Source: JAHHLP01 sp041609895 (GTDB lineage Bacteria > Bacteroidota > Rhodothermia > Rhodothermales > JABDKH01). Taken from it: a stretch of DNA of 32,018 nt. Positions 8,068-14,558 of this stretch are shown here, one piece after another. A program made the translations under genes and the position numbers. The notes beneath the pieces were generated by a model. The model ran no database searches and was not told the DNA's origin. It saw only the letters and a program-made list of their open reading frames with translations. Location of the stretch: positions 1 to 32,018 of the forward strand of contig JBFIPX010000018.1 in the NCBI GenBank assembly GCA_041609895.1. Reading direction: 5' to 3'. Every line of letters starts with the position of its first letter. Position 1 is the stretch's first letter.

Positions 8068-9456
8068 TCAGACTGACTCGAGTTCTTCGACAGGGGGCCG
8101 GGAGATGACGGGAGTCCCGTTGGAATACCCGTCTCCGTTGATCTCCTCATCCAGAAGCAGGAGCGCGCCTTCGCCGTCGGAGTATGCCTCCTCTCCATGG
8201 TTGAGGATGTCGAGCCCGATGCTCTCCGCTTTCTTGTCGGCGCGGATGTCCATCACAAGCCCGATCGCCTTAAGGATTACAAACGTCATGGCCGCGCTGT
8301 AGGCAAAGACGGCGACGATCGACAGGGCTTGAATTCCGAGCTGAGCGGCATTTCCGAAAAGGAGCCCGTCTGCGCCGCCGTTCCAGACCGCGTCGGCCAA
8401 CACGCCCGTCAACAATGCGCCAGTGATGCCTCCCACGCCGTGCGCGGCGAACACGTCGAGCGAGTCGTCGAGCTTCGTGCGTGCTCTCCACTGTATCACG
8501 AAATAGCTGGGCAGAGCCGCAATCGCTCCCAGTGCGATGGCGGACATGGGCGATACGAATCCTGCCGCTGGGGTGATGGCAACAAGACCCACGACGATGG
8601 CCGTAGCGGCTCCGACGGCCGTGGCCTTGCCCGTCCTGAGGTAGTCGACAACGTTCCACACGACGAGCGTCGCGGCTGGTGCAAGCATCGTGTTGACGAA
8701 CGCAAGCGCCGCGATCCCGTCGGCCGCCAGCGCGCTGCCGCCGTTGAATCCGAACCATCCGAACCAGAGAAGTCCTGCTCCCAGCAGCACAAAGGGTACG
8801 TGATGCGGAAGGAGCGCAAGCCGGCCATAGTCGCGCCGCGTTCCTAGAAGCAGCGCCGCTACCACGGCGCCAGCAGCCGCGTTGACGTGCACGACTGCGC
8901 CGCCCGCGAAGTCAAGCGCGCCGAGATCGCCGATCCAGCCGCCTCCCCACACCCAGTGGCAGATCGGTGAGTATACCAGCAGCCCCCAGAGAGCGATAAA
9001 GAATACGTAGGGACCAAAGCGCATCCGCTCCACCACGGCGCCTGAAATGAGCGCGGCCGTGATGATGAAGAATGTGCCCTGGAACGCCATGAAGAGCAAG
9101 TGTGGGATCGTACCGTTCGGCTCCAAACCGACGCCATTCAGGAACGCCATCGAGAAGTCGCCGATGAATGCACCGCCTTCGCCGAAGGCCAGCGAGTAGC
9201 CAGCGACAGCCCAGATGACCCCTGAGACACCCAGTGCCACGAAGCTCATCATCATGGTGTTAAGGGCGTTCTTGGCCCGAACCAGGCCTCCGTAGAAGAA
9301 CGCGAGCGCGGGCGTCATCAGGAGTACGAGCGCCGTTGACGCCAGAAGCCAGGCCGTATCGGCACTGGATATGGCGGCCTCTGCATCCTGAGCCAGAGCC
9401 GGGTTTGACACCAGCGCCATCGCGCCGGCAAGGAGTAAAAGTGTTCTACGCAGCAT
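8068..9456 (-). CDS. amtB: Ammonium transporter (Amt/AmtB)
   Basis: A 462-residue inner-membrane channel for ammonium. A cleavable signal peptide (LLLLAGAMALVSNPALA, cleavage near residue 22) is followed by about 11 transmembrane helices. The pore histidine pair is present: His190 in GGAVVHVNAAAG and His339 in DVFAAHGVGG. Other Amt blocks are AFFYGGLVRAKNALN, FAFQ-like FMAFQGTFFIITAALISGA, HWVWGGGWIG and WFGWFGFNGGSALAADG. The C-terminal cytoplasmic tail (VMDIRADKKAESIGLDILNHGEEAY) is the region that contacts GlnK, and about 35 additional acidic residues follow it. It is the first gene of the amtB-glnK unit; a perfect 18-bp palindrome lies 95 bp upstream of its start. Confidence 0.97.
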   Translation of the reverse strand: MLRRTLLLLAGAMALVSNPALAQDAEAAISSADTAWLLASTALVLLMTPALAFFYGGLVRAKNALNTMMMSFVALGVSGVIWAVAGYSLAFGEGGAFIGDFSMAFLNGVGLEPNGTIPHLLFMAFQGTFFIITAALISGAVVERMRFGPYVFFIALWGLLVYSPICHWVWGGGWIGDLGALDFAGGAVVHVNAAAGAVVAALLLGTRRDYGRLALLPHHVPFVLLGAGLLWFGWFGFNGGSALAADGIAALAFVNTMLAPAATLVVWNVVDYLRTGKATAVGAATAIVVGLVAITPAAGFVSPMSAIALGAIAALPSYFVIQWRARTKLDDSLDVFAAHGVGGITGALLTGVLADAVWNGGADGLLFGNAAQLGIQALSIVAVFAYSAAMTFVILKAIGLVMDIRADKKAESIGLDILNHGEEAYSDGEGALLLLDEEINGDGYSNGTPVISRPPVEELESV

Positions 9457-9487
9457 TTCGCACGTCTATTGGTTGATGTTTATTTCG

Positions 9488-9504
9488 TCGAGCGCTCAAT
9501 TATA
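9488..9504 (-). promoter_or_regulatory. Possible amtB -10 element and degenerate operator
   Basis: On the minus strand TATAAT occurs at 9504-9499. It is immediately followed by TTGAGCGCTCGA (9499-9488), which carries the same AGCGCT core as the palindromes nearby. If TATAAT is the -10 box, this second site would overlap the transcription start. No convincing -35 box was found at the right spacing. Confidence 0.35.
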
Positions 9505-9550
9505 ACACTTTTTTTAGGTGTAATTGCGATTGTGTTTTAAATTTTTTGTC

Positions 9551-9568
9551 ATCGGAAGCGCTTCCGAT
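9551..9568. promoter_or_regulatory. Candidate operator, perfect 18-bp palindrome (copy 3)
   Basis: ATCGGAAGCGCTTCCGAT is a perfect inverted repeat, the best copy of the recurrent motif (core GGAAGCGCTTCC at 9554-9565). It is 95 bp upstream of the amtB ATG and about 185 bp upstream of the SAM riboswitch, so it could serve either divergent transcript. The symmetry and central CpG point to a LacI-family dimer. Confidence 0.7.
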
Positions 9569-9664
9569 TGTTTTTTAAGATTTTTCCTGCGATTTGTCTT
9601 CGCGTGGGAGCGTCAGCGAGTAGCCTTGATGCCCGAAATGGCGACAGAAAACGGGTTTGTGAAG

Positions 9665-9676
9665 AAAAGCGCTTCC
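9665..9676. promoter_or_regulatory. Candidate operator, palindrome copy 4 (metY side)
   Basis: AAAAGCGCTTCC, followed by G: the right half-site is exact and the left is degenerate. It lies 75 bp before the first base of the SAM riboswitch, so it falls near where the metY promoter should be. Confidence 0.45.
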
Positions 9677-9751
9677 GACTCCCACATCGGCGCGGGCAGC
9701 GGAACCGGACCCGACTTTTCCGTATTGTTGATGCGCAAAGACTACTGACAG

Positions 9752-9866
9752 GCTCATTGCGAAGGGTGGAGGGTTCAGGCCCCGCGATACCCTGGCAACC
9801 CCGCCGCCGCCATGGCTGCGAACGGAAGGTGCCAAGTCCTGCCCCGGAAATCGGGGAAAGATGAGC
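9752..9866 (+). ncRNA. SAM-I (S-box) riboswitch upstream of metY
   Basis: The aptamer is recognisable by its conserved blocks: GGGTGGAGGGTTCAGGCCC (9764-9782), CCTGGCAACC (9791-9800), AAGGTGCCAAGTCCTGCC (9826-9843) and GGAAAGATGAGC at the end. P1 is GCTCAT (9752-9757) with ATGAGC (9861-9866). SAM binding stabilises P1. The 3' strand of P1 shares AGC (9864-9866) with an antiterminator, AGCGGAAG (9864-9871), which is exactly complementary to CTTCCGCT (9897-9904) in the following terminator. SAM should therefore switch metY-metX off. It fits the methionine genes that follow. Confidence 0.95.
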
Positions 9867-9892
9867 GGAAGACCAACTGCTGGTTCAAGCAA

Positions 9893-9922
9893 CCCTCTTC
9901 CGCTAAGGAAGCGGGTTTTTTT
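9893..9922 (+). terminator. Intrinsic terminator of the SAM-I expression platform
   Basis: CCC-T-CTTCC (9893-9901) pairs with GGAAG-C-GGG (9907-9915) around the loop GCTAA, with one internal mismatch, followed by seven T (9916-9922). The CTTCCGCT part is alternatively taken up by the antiterminator at 9864-9871. Confidence 0.92.
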
Positions 9923-9984
9923 GTGCCCGCCCCGCGCGATGAGCCCGTCCACCACCGGAATCAACGACAAAGGACCAGCAAGAA

Positions 9985-11322
9985 ATGAGCACCAACAACG
10001 GTCAACGTTCTCCCCATTTCGAGACGCTGCAACTGCACGCCGGCCACACACCGGACAGTCATTCACGCTCGCGAGCGGTACCGATCTATGCCACGACATC
10101 GTACACCTTCGACGATGCCGCGCACGGGGCCAATCTTTTCGCGCTTAAGGAGTTCGGCAACATCTACACCCGGATCATGAATCCGACCACGGACGTGTTC
10201 GAACAGCGCGTGGCCGCACTCGAAGGCGGCGTTGCGGCGCTCGCTACCTCGAGCGGACAAGCCGCTCAGTTCCTCGCGCTTGCGACACTGGCGGAAGAAG
10301 GCGACAACATCGTTTCCACGAGCTATCTCTACGGCGGTACCTACAACCAATTCAAGGTCAGCCTCCCGAGGCTCGGCATCGACGTCAAATTCGTCGAGGG
10401 AGACGACCCGGACGACTTCGAGCGACTCATCGACGATCGCACGAAGGCCATCTACGTCGAAACGATCGGAAACCCTCGCTTCAACATTCCGGACTTTCGG
10501 CGGCTCGCCAAGGTCGCCGAGCGAAATGGCGTGCCGCTGGTCGTCGACAACACATTTGGAGCATGTGGTTACCTGTTCCGACCGCTGGAGCACGGCGCAC
10601 ACATCGTGGTGGCCAGCGCGACAAAGTGGATCGGCGGACACGGGACAACCATCGGCGGCGTGATCGTGGACGGCGGAAATTTTCCGTGGGACAATGGCCG
10701 CTTCCCGACATTTACCACGCCCTCCCCCGGATACCACGGCCTCAATTTCTGGGAGACTTTCGGACCCGCTGGTGTCCTCGGCGTAAACGTATCCTTTGTG
10801 ATCCGAGCACGGGTCGAAGGCCTGCGAGATTTCGGACCCTGCCAGAATCCGTTCGGCTCGTTTCTCTTGCTGCAAGGACTGGAAACCCTGTCGCTCCGAG
10901 TGGAACGTGCCTGCAGCAATGCACTGGAGCTTGCCCAGTGGCTTCAGAATCGAGACGAAATCGCATGGGTCAGCTACCCGGGCCTCTCCGATCACCCGTA
11001 CCACGAGCGGGCCAGAGAGTATCTCACAAACGGGTTCGGTGCAGTCCTTGCCTTTGGCGTTAAGGGAGGACTGGAAAGCGGTCAGACCTTTGTCAACGGT
11101 GTCGAACTGGCAAGCCACCTGGCAAACGTGGGCGACGCCAAGACGCTTGTGATCCACCCGGCCTCAACGACGCATCAACAGCTCGGCGCAGAGGAGCAGC
11201 TGTCCGCGGGCGTAACGCCCGACCTCATCCGAGTCTCTGTTGGAATCGAACACATCGACGACATCAAACTGGATTTCGAAAAGGCACTTGCACGAACTGC
11301 CGAGCCGGTTCCAGTCTCATGA
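9985..11322 (+). CDS. metY: O-acetylhomoserine sulfhydrylase (PLP enzyme)
   Basis: MetY makes homocysteine from O-acetylhomoserine and a sulfur donor (sulfide, or in some bacteria a protein thiocarboxylate). It is a 445-residue cytoplasmic Cys/Met-metabolism PLP enzyme. It has YTRIMNPTTDVFEQRVAALEGG near residues 61-82, SSGQAAQ at 89-95, VVDNTFGACGYLFRP at 186-200 and the PLP lysine in SATKWIGGHG (Lys214). The length and the insertion around FPWDNGRFPTFTTPSPGYHGL are typical of MetY and not of the shorter MetB/MetC. AGGA stands 12 bp before the ATG. It is controlled by the SAM-I riboswitch directly upstream, and metX begins inside its last codons (ATGA overlap). The downstream cysO-moeZ genes make a thiocarboxylate donor a possibility here. 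Confidence 0.95.
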   Translation: MSTNNGQRSPHFETLQLHAGHTPDSHSRSRAVPIYATTSYTFDDAAHGANLFALKEFGNIYTRIMNPTTDVFEQRVAALEGGVAALATSSGQAAQFLALATLAEEGDNIVSTSYLYGGTYNQFKVSLPRLGIDVKFVEGDDPDDFERLIDDRTKAIYVETIGNPRFNIPDFRRLAKVAERNGVPLVVDNTFGACGYLFRPLEHGAHIVVASATKWIGGHGTTIGGVIVDGGNFPWDNGRFPTFTTPSPGYHGLNFWETFGPAGVLGVNVSFVIRARVEGLRDFGPCQNPFGSFLLLQGLETLSLRVERACSNALELAQWLQNRDEIAWVSYPGLSDHPYHERAREYLTNGFGAVLAFGVKGGLESGQTFVNGVELASHLANVGDAKTLVIHPASTTHQQLGAEEQLSAGVTPDLIRVSVGIEHIDDIKLDFEKALARTAEPVPVS

Positions 11323-12524
11323 CGACGAACGGCAAACAAATAACGAAGCTGTCGCAAAAGAGCGGAAGCGCCGACCTTCTTTTCGTTGACTCGCTCGAGC
11401 TCGAGAGCGGTGACACGCTGCGGCAGGCGCCGGTGGCGTATCAAACCTGGGGACGACTCAACGATGCGGGCACGAACGCCGTGCTGATCTGCCACGCGCT
11501 AACCGGGAGCAGTGACGTCGCGGCGTGGTGGCCGGGGATCGTTGGACCGGGGCTCGCGATAGACACCGAACGGTACTACGTCGTTTGCGCCAACGTGCTC
11601 GGATCACCCTACGGCTCCGCTTCACCGCTTTCGGTCGATCCTGAAACGGGACGTCCGTACGGACCCCGGTTTCCGAAGGTCAGCATTCGCGACACCGTGA
11701 CTGCCCACCGCGTGCTCCTCGATCATCTCGGGGTGCGGCGCGTCGTTGCAGCTATTGGTGCGTCGATGGGCGGCATGCAGGTTCTCGAATGGGCATTCCA
11801 GGACGACATCGTGCAGTCGCTCGTTCCGATCGCCGTCGGCGGGAGGCACTCCGCTTGGTGCATTAGTTGGAGCGAAGCACAGCGGCAGGCGATCTACACG
11901 GATGCCAACTGGATGGGAGGCGACTACGATCCTGCCGCGCAGCCTGAAGCCGGGCTTGCCGCCGCGAGGATGATGGCGATGATATCGTACCGATCGCGCG
12001 ACGAATTTGCAGGGCGCTTCGGCCGCGATACGATGCCCGAGAGAGACGCTGCCGGGCAGCCGGTATTCGCGGCTGAAAGCTACCTCCGTCACCAGGGTCG
12101 CAAGCTTGTCGATCGCTTCGACGCCAACTGCTACGTGCAACTGACAAAACAGATGGACACGCACGACTTGGCGCGCGGACGTGATACCTATGGAGCCACG
12201 CTGGCATCGGTCCGACAGCCGTCCCTTGTGATCGGAATCTCGAGCGACGTCCTTTATCCTCTGGCTGAGCAAAAAGAACTTGCCCGCCTGATACCGGACG
12301 CACGACTGCAAGTCCTCGAGGCTCCATACGGTCACGACTCGTTCCTCATCGAGACGGAGGCGATGAGTCGAATCCTCAGAAAGTGGCTTGACGCTCAGAG
12401 CAGCCGGCCGCCGAACCGGCAGGGAAGCGAACACGTCAAGCGAGTGAACGGAAAAACCGATCGGCCCGGCAGCACCGATCACTGGATACCTCTGCTGCGT
12501 CCAGCGCGGGAACAAGCGGTGTAA
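11319..12524 (+). CDS. metX: Homoserine O-acetyltransferase
   Basis: MetX activates homoserine with acetyl-CoA to give the substrate of MetY. It is an alpha/beta-hydrolase fold of 401 residues. The catalytic triad is visible: Ser149 in the nucleophile elbow GASMGGMQ, Asp310 in GISSDVLYP and His339 in APYGHDSFLIE. Other family blocks are YQTWG, ICHALTGSSDVA, VVCANVLGSPYGSASP and the active-site region GGRHSAWCISWSEAQRQAI. The start overlaps the metY stop by four bases (ATGA), which implies translational coupling. About 40 residues rich in Arg and Pro extend beyond the usual C-terminal helix (RILRKWLDAQ). Acyl-donor choice cannot be proven from sequence alone, but pairing with metY favours acetyl. 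Confidence 0.95.
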   Translation: MTTNGKQITKLSQKSGSADLLFVDSLELESGDTLRQAPVAYQTWGRLNDAGTNAVLICHALTGSSDVAAWWPGIVGPGLAIDTERYYVVCANVLGSPYGSASPLSVDPETGRPYGPRFPKVSIRDTVTAHRVLLDHLGVRRVVAAIGASMGGMQVLEWAFQDDIVQSLVPIAVGGRHSAWCISWSEAQRQAIYTDANWMGGDYDPAAQPEAGLAAARMMAMISYRSRDEFAGRFGRDTMPERDAAGQPVFAAESYLRHQGRKLVDRFDANCYVQLTKQMDTHDLARGRDTYGATLASVRQPSLVIGISSDVLYPLAEQKELARLIPDARLQVLEAPYGHDSFLIETEAMSRILRKWLDAQSSRPPNRQGSEHVKRVNGKTDRPGSTDHWIPLLRPAREQAV

Positions 12525-12561
12525 CGCAAATGTTGACCGCTTCACCAAACCTTGAAATTCC

Positions 12562-12654
12562 ATGCGAAAATTGGTCTCCATAGCGATCTGCTGTTGTTCG
12601 GCGTGCTGCTGTATGCCGGAAGGGGCCATGCGCATCTGTACGATCACGAGGTAG
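12562..12654 (+). CDS. Cysteine-rich leader peptide of a candidate Cys attenuator
   Basis: A 30-codon frame starting at the ATG at 12562, 37 bp after metX, and stopping at TAG 12652-12654. It contains ICCCSACCCMP: six Cys codons within eight (TGC TGT TGT TCG GCG TGC TGC TGT, 12589-12612), and a seventh Cys near the end. It resembles no protein family. A run of the cognate amino acid in a short frame, followed by a terminator and then a cysteine synthase gene, is the architecture of a ribosome-mediated attenuator. Cys-rich leader peptides with regulatory roles are known from mycobacteria. No clear Shine-Dalgarno precedes the ATG. The peptide itself may have no function beyond being translated. 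Confidence 0.75.
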   Translation: MRKLVSIAICCCSACCCMPEGAMRICTITR

Positions 12655-12695
12655 CCACTCGTAATCGTACACCTGATCACGCGAAGCCCCTCCGG
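12616..12695 (+). promoter_or_regulatory. Candidate antiterminator pairing of the Cys attenuator
   Basis: CCGGAAGGGGC (12616-12626) can pair with GCCCCTCCGG (12686-12695): ten base pairs with a single bulged A at 12620. The upstream strand starts three bases after the last of the clustered Cys codons. The downstream strand includes most of the 5' arm of the terminator stem. The two structures are therefore mutually exclusive. A ribosome stalled on the first Cys triplet would leave the upstream strand free. Confidence 0.6.
12638..12670 (+). promoter_or_regulatory. Hairpin enclosing the leader-peptide stop codon
   Basis: GTACGAT (12638-12644) pairs with ATCGTAC (12664-12670). After a C/A mismatch, ACGAG (12646-12650) pairs with CTCGT (12658-12662), leaving a 7-nt loop GTAGCCA that holds the TAG stop. 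In known attenuators a hairpin at this place pauses RNA polymerase until the ribosome catches up; that role here is inferred. Confidence 0.55.
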
Positions 12696-12722
12696 AGACC
12701 ATCCAGAGGGGCTTTCCCTTTT
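12684..12722 (+). terminator. Attenuator terminator before cysM
   Basis: AAGCCCCTC (12684-12692) and GAGGGGCTT (12706-12714) form a perfect 9-bp stem with a 13-nt loop, followed by TCCCTTTT. It ends 15 bp before the cysM ATG. It lies between a leader frame and its structural gene, and its 5' arm is shared with the antiterminator pairing. It could also be the simple end of metYX transcription. Confidence 0.85.
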
Positions 12723-12737
12723 GTATCGCTTTTTTCA

Positions 12738-13745
12738 ATGACTTCAATCGCAAATGGACTCCGAATCTTCAGGCCTGATCAGAATCGGCCCGCTGCCGCC
12801 ATTCGTTTGCCGGCGGTTCTTGGGTTGATCGGGAATACGCCATTGCTCGATCTAAGGCGAATCGGAAGGGACCTGAAGCCGGGCGTCCGCCTTCTCGCAA
12901 AAGCCGAACACCTCAATCCTGGTGGGTCCGTCAAGGACCGGCCGGCGCATCGCATGGTGCTCGACGGCATCACTTCGGGGCAGTTCGCGAGCGATCGAAT
13001 TCTGATTGATGCTACGAGCGGCAACACGGGCATTGCGTACGCCATGATCGGAGCCGCCATGGGCTTCCCCGTAGAATTGGCTCTTCCGGAGAATGCCTCG
13101 CAGGAACGGAAGGACCTGCTGCGGTCGTTCGGGGCCAAGCTCCTTCTAACGGATCCTCTCGAGGGAACGGACGGTGCGCAACGCGTCGTGCGCGAAATCG
13201 TCGCGGCCAGACCGAACCGCTACTTCTACCCCGATCAGTACAACAACCCGGGCAATTGGCGGGCTCACTTCGACGGAACGGGACAGGAAATACTTGACCA
13301 GACGCGCGGGCAGGTAACGCACTTCGTATGTGCACTCGGGACGACCGGAACGTTTACCGGCGTCACGCGCCGTCTCAAACACGAGGACCGGGCAATAACG
13401 TGCATTGCCGTGCAGCCGAATTCGCCGATCCACGCCATGGAAGGGGTCAAGCATCTCGACACGGCTGTCCTCCCCGGCATCTTCTCCCCCGACCTTCCGG
13501 ATTACACGGTTGAGATCGACTCCGATGCCTCTGTCGCGATGGCCCGCCGCCTCGCGAGAGAGGAAGGCCTACTCGTTGGAGTTTCTGCGGGTGCCAACGT
13601 TCTGGCTGCATACAAGGTGGCGCTCCAACTTGAGTCGGGTACGGTCGTCACGATCCTGTGCGACACGGGAACGCGGTACCTCAGTGACTCGCTGTCCTGC
13701 CGCAACGACCGCCGGCTCCCTGCACTCACTACCGCGAGCGAATAG
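12738..13745 (+). CDS. cysM: Cysteine synthase-family PLP enzyme (CysM type)
   Basis: A beta-replacement PLP enzyme of 335 residues that would add sulfur to activated serine to form cysteine. It has LIGNTPLLDL (30-39), the PLP lysine in NPGGSVKDRPA (Lys66), the substrate loop TSGNTG (93-98), the phosphate-binding GTTGTFTG (201-208) and GVSAGAN (281-287). The segment LPGIFSPDLPDYTVEI resembles E. coli CysM. The genes that follow (JAMM peptidase, CysO-like carrier, MoeZ-like enzyme) match the M. tuberculosis set in which CysM takes sulfur from CysO thiocarboxylate. The Arg that lets the mycobacterial enzyme bind O-phosphoserine (Arg220) is not obvious in the aligned segment (AVQPNSPIHAMEG), so the acceptor is uncertain. 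The ATG at 12738 is chosen because family similarity begins shortly after it; upstream in-frame sequence is the attenuator region. Confidence 0.9.
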   Translation: MTSIANGLRIFRPDQNRPAAAIRLPAVLGLIGNTPLLDLRRIGRDLKPGVRLLAKAEHLNPGGSVKDRPAHRMVLDGITSGQFASDRILIDATSGNTGIAYAMIGAAMGFPVELALPENASQERKDLLRSFGAKLLLTDPLEGTDGAQRVVREIVAARPNRYFYPDQYNNPGNWRAHFDGTGQEILDQTRGQVTHFVCALGTTGTFTGVTRRLKHEDRAITCIAVQPNSPIHAMEGVKHLDTAVLPGIFSPDLPDYTVEIDSDASVAMARRLAREEGLLVGVSAGANVLAAYKVALQLESGTVVTILCDTGTRYLSDSLSCRNDRRLPALTTASE

Positions 13746-13773
13746 TCCCGAACAAGCAATACGCTTACGAAGA

Positions 13774-14223
13774 ATGCAAATAGCTCACAGCACCATCGAC
13801 GTCGTTCGCAGCCACGCGGCCGCCACCTACCCGGAGGAATGTTGCGGTGTACTGCTCGGTGAGTTCGGAAAGAGCATTCGCGTTCTCGAAGTCGTCGCCG
13901 TTGACAACACCAGTGACGCACACCGGGAGCGACGATACCTCATCGACGCGCCCACCCTGTTCCGAATCACGAAGGAGGCGGACCAAAGGGGACTCGACGT
14001 AGTCGGGTTTTACCATTCACACCCGGATCATCCGGCGCAGCCGTCACAGACGGATCTCGATCAAGCGACGTTTCCGGCGTACGTGTACATGATACAATCG
14101 GTGCTAGGAGGCGCAGCAGATGACCTGACGGCCTGGACCCTCGCTCACGATCGATCACGATTCATCTCCGAACACATTCACGAATTGCACAACGAATCTC
14201 CAACCACACACGGACACGAATAA
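13774..14223 (+). CDS. mec: JAMM/MPN+ zinc peptidase, Mec family
   Basis: A 149-residue metallopeptidase of the kind that releases cysteine from the CysO-cysteine adduct, or trims the carrier tail to expose Gly-Gly. The complete JAMM signature is present: Glu21/Glu22 in YPEECCGVLLG, then HSHPDHPAQPSQTD, with His81, His83, Ser91 and Asp94 in the standard HxHPx7SxxD spacing. It is cytoplasmic, with no signal peptide. It begins 28 bp after cysM, and its stop overlaps the cysO start (TAATG). The neighbouring cysO product carries six residues after its Gly-Gly, so both known kinds of activity, tail trimming and adduct cleavage, would be needed in this pathway. Confidence 0.93.
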   Translation: MQIAHSTIDVVRSHAAATYPEECCGVLLGEFGKSIRVLEVVAVDNTSDAHRERRYLIDAPTLFRITKEADQRGLDVVGFYHSHPDHPAQPSQTDLDQATFPAYVYMIQSVLGGAADDLTAWTLAHDRSRFISEHIHELHNESPTTHGHE

Positions 14224-14540
14224 TGTCAACCCAGACGAACCACGTTCAAAAGATAAAGGTCAACATTCCGACGGCCTTGCGGTCTTTCACAAGCAACGAA
14301 AAGAGCGTTGAGCTGTCCGGCTCAACGGTGGCGGACGTTCTCCAGCACCTGACCGACCGTTTTCCATCGCTCCGACAGCATCTGTTTGACGGAGACGGCA
14401 ATCTTCGTTCCTTCGTCAGCATCTACCTTGGCGATGACGATATCCGGCACCTCGATCGGGAGCACACCGTAGTAAGTCACGCCGATGAGCTGTCCATCGT
14501 CCCTTCCATCGCCGGAGGAGCCGGCGTTGCGACGATCTAA
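14223..14540 (+). CDS. cysO: CysO-like sulfur-carrier protein (MoaD/ThiS fold)
   Basis: A 105-residue ubiquitin-fold carrier that would hold sulfur as a C-terminal thiocarboxylate. It resembles M. tuberculosis CysO throughout: KVNIPTALRSFT at the start, a central LTDRFPSLRQHLFDGDGNLRSFVSIYLGDDDIR, and DELSIVPSIAGG near the end. Here Gly98-Gly99 is not terminal: AGVATI follows. Such tails are known on other carriers (for example QbsE and Wolinella HcyS), where a JAMM peptidase removes them before the carrier is adenylated. The start codon overlaps the mec stop (TAATG), implying coupled synthesis of the peptidase and its substrate. Confidence 0.92.
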   Translation: MSTQTNHVQKIKVNIPTALRSFTSNEKSVELSGSTVADVLQHLTDRFPSLRQHLFDGDGNLRSFVSIYLGDDDIRHLDREHTVVSHADELSIVPSIAGGAGVATI

Positions 14541-14558
14541 TTTCGGAGGCCGTTTGAT

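Noticed and set aside
10063..11157. Long minus-strand open frame over metY, and a similar one at 11622-12680 over metX
   Set aside because: Both lie opposite clearly conserved enzymes and look like third-position shadows.
12643..12681. GATCACG occurring twice (12643 and 12675) as a direct repeat
   Set aside because: Seven bases only; the first is explained by the stop-codon hairpin and no further copies were seen.
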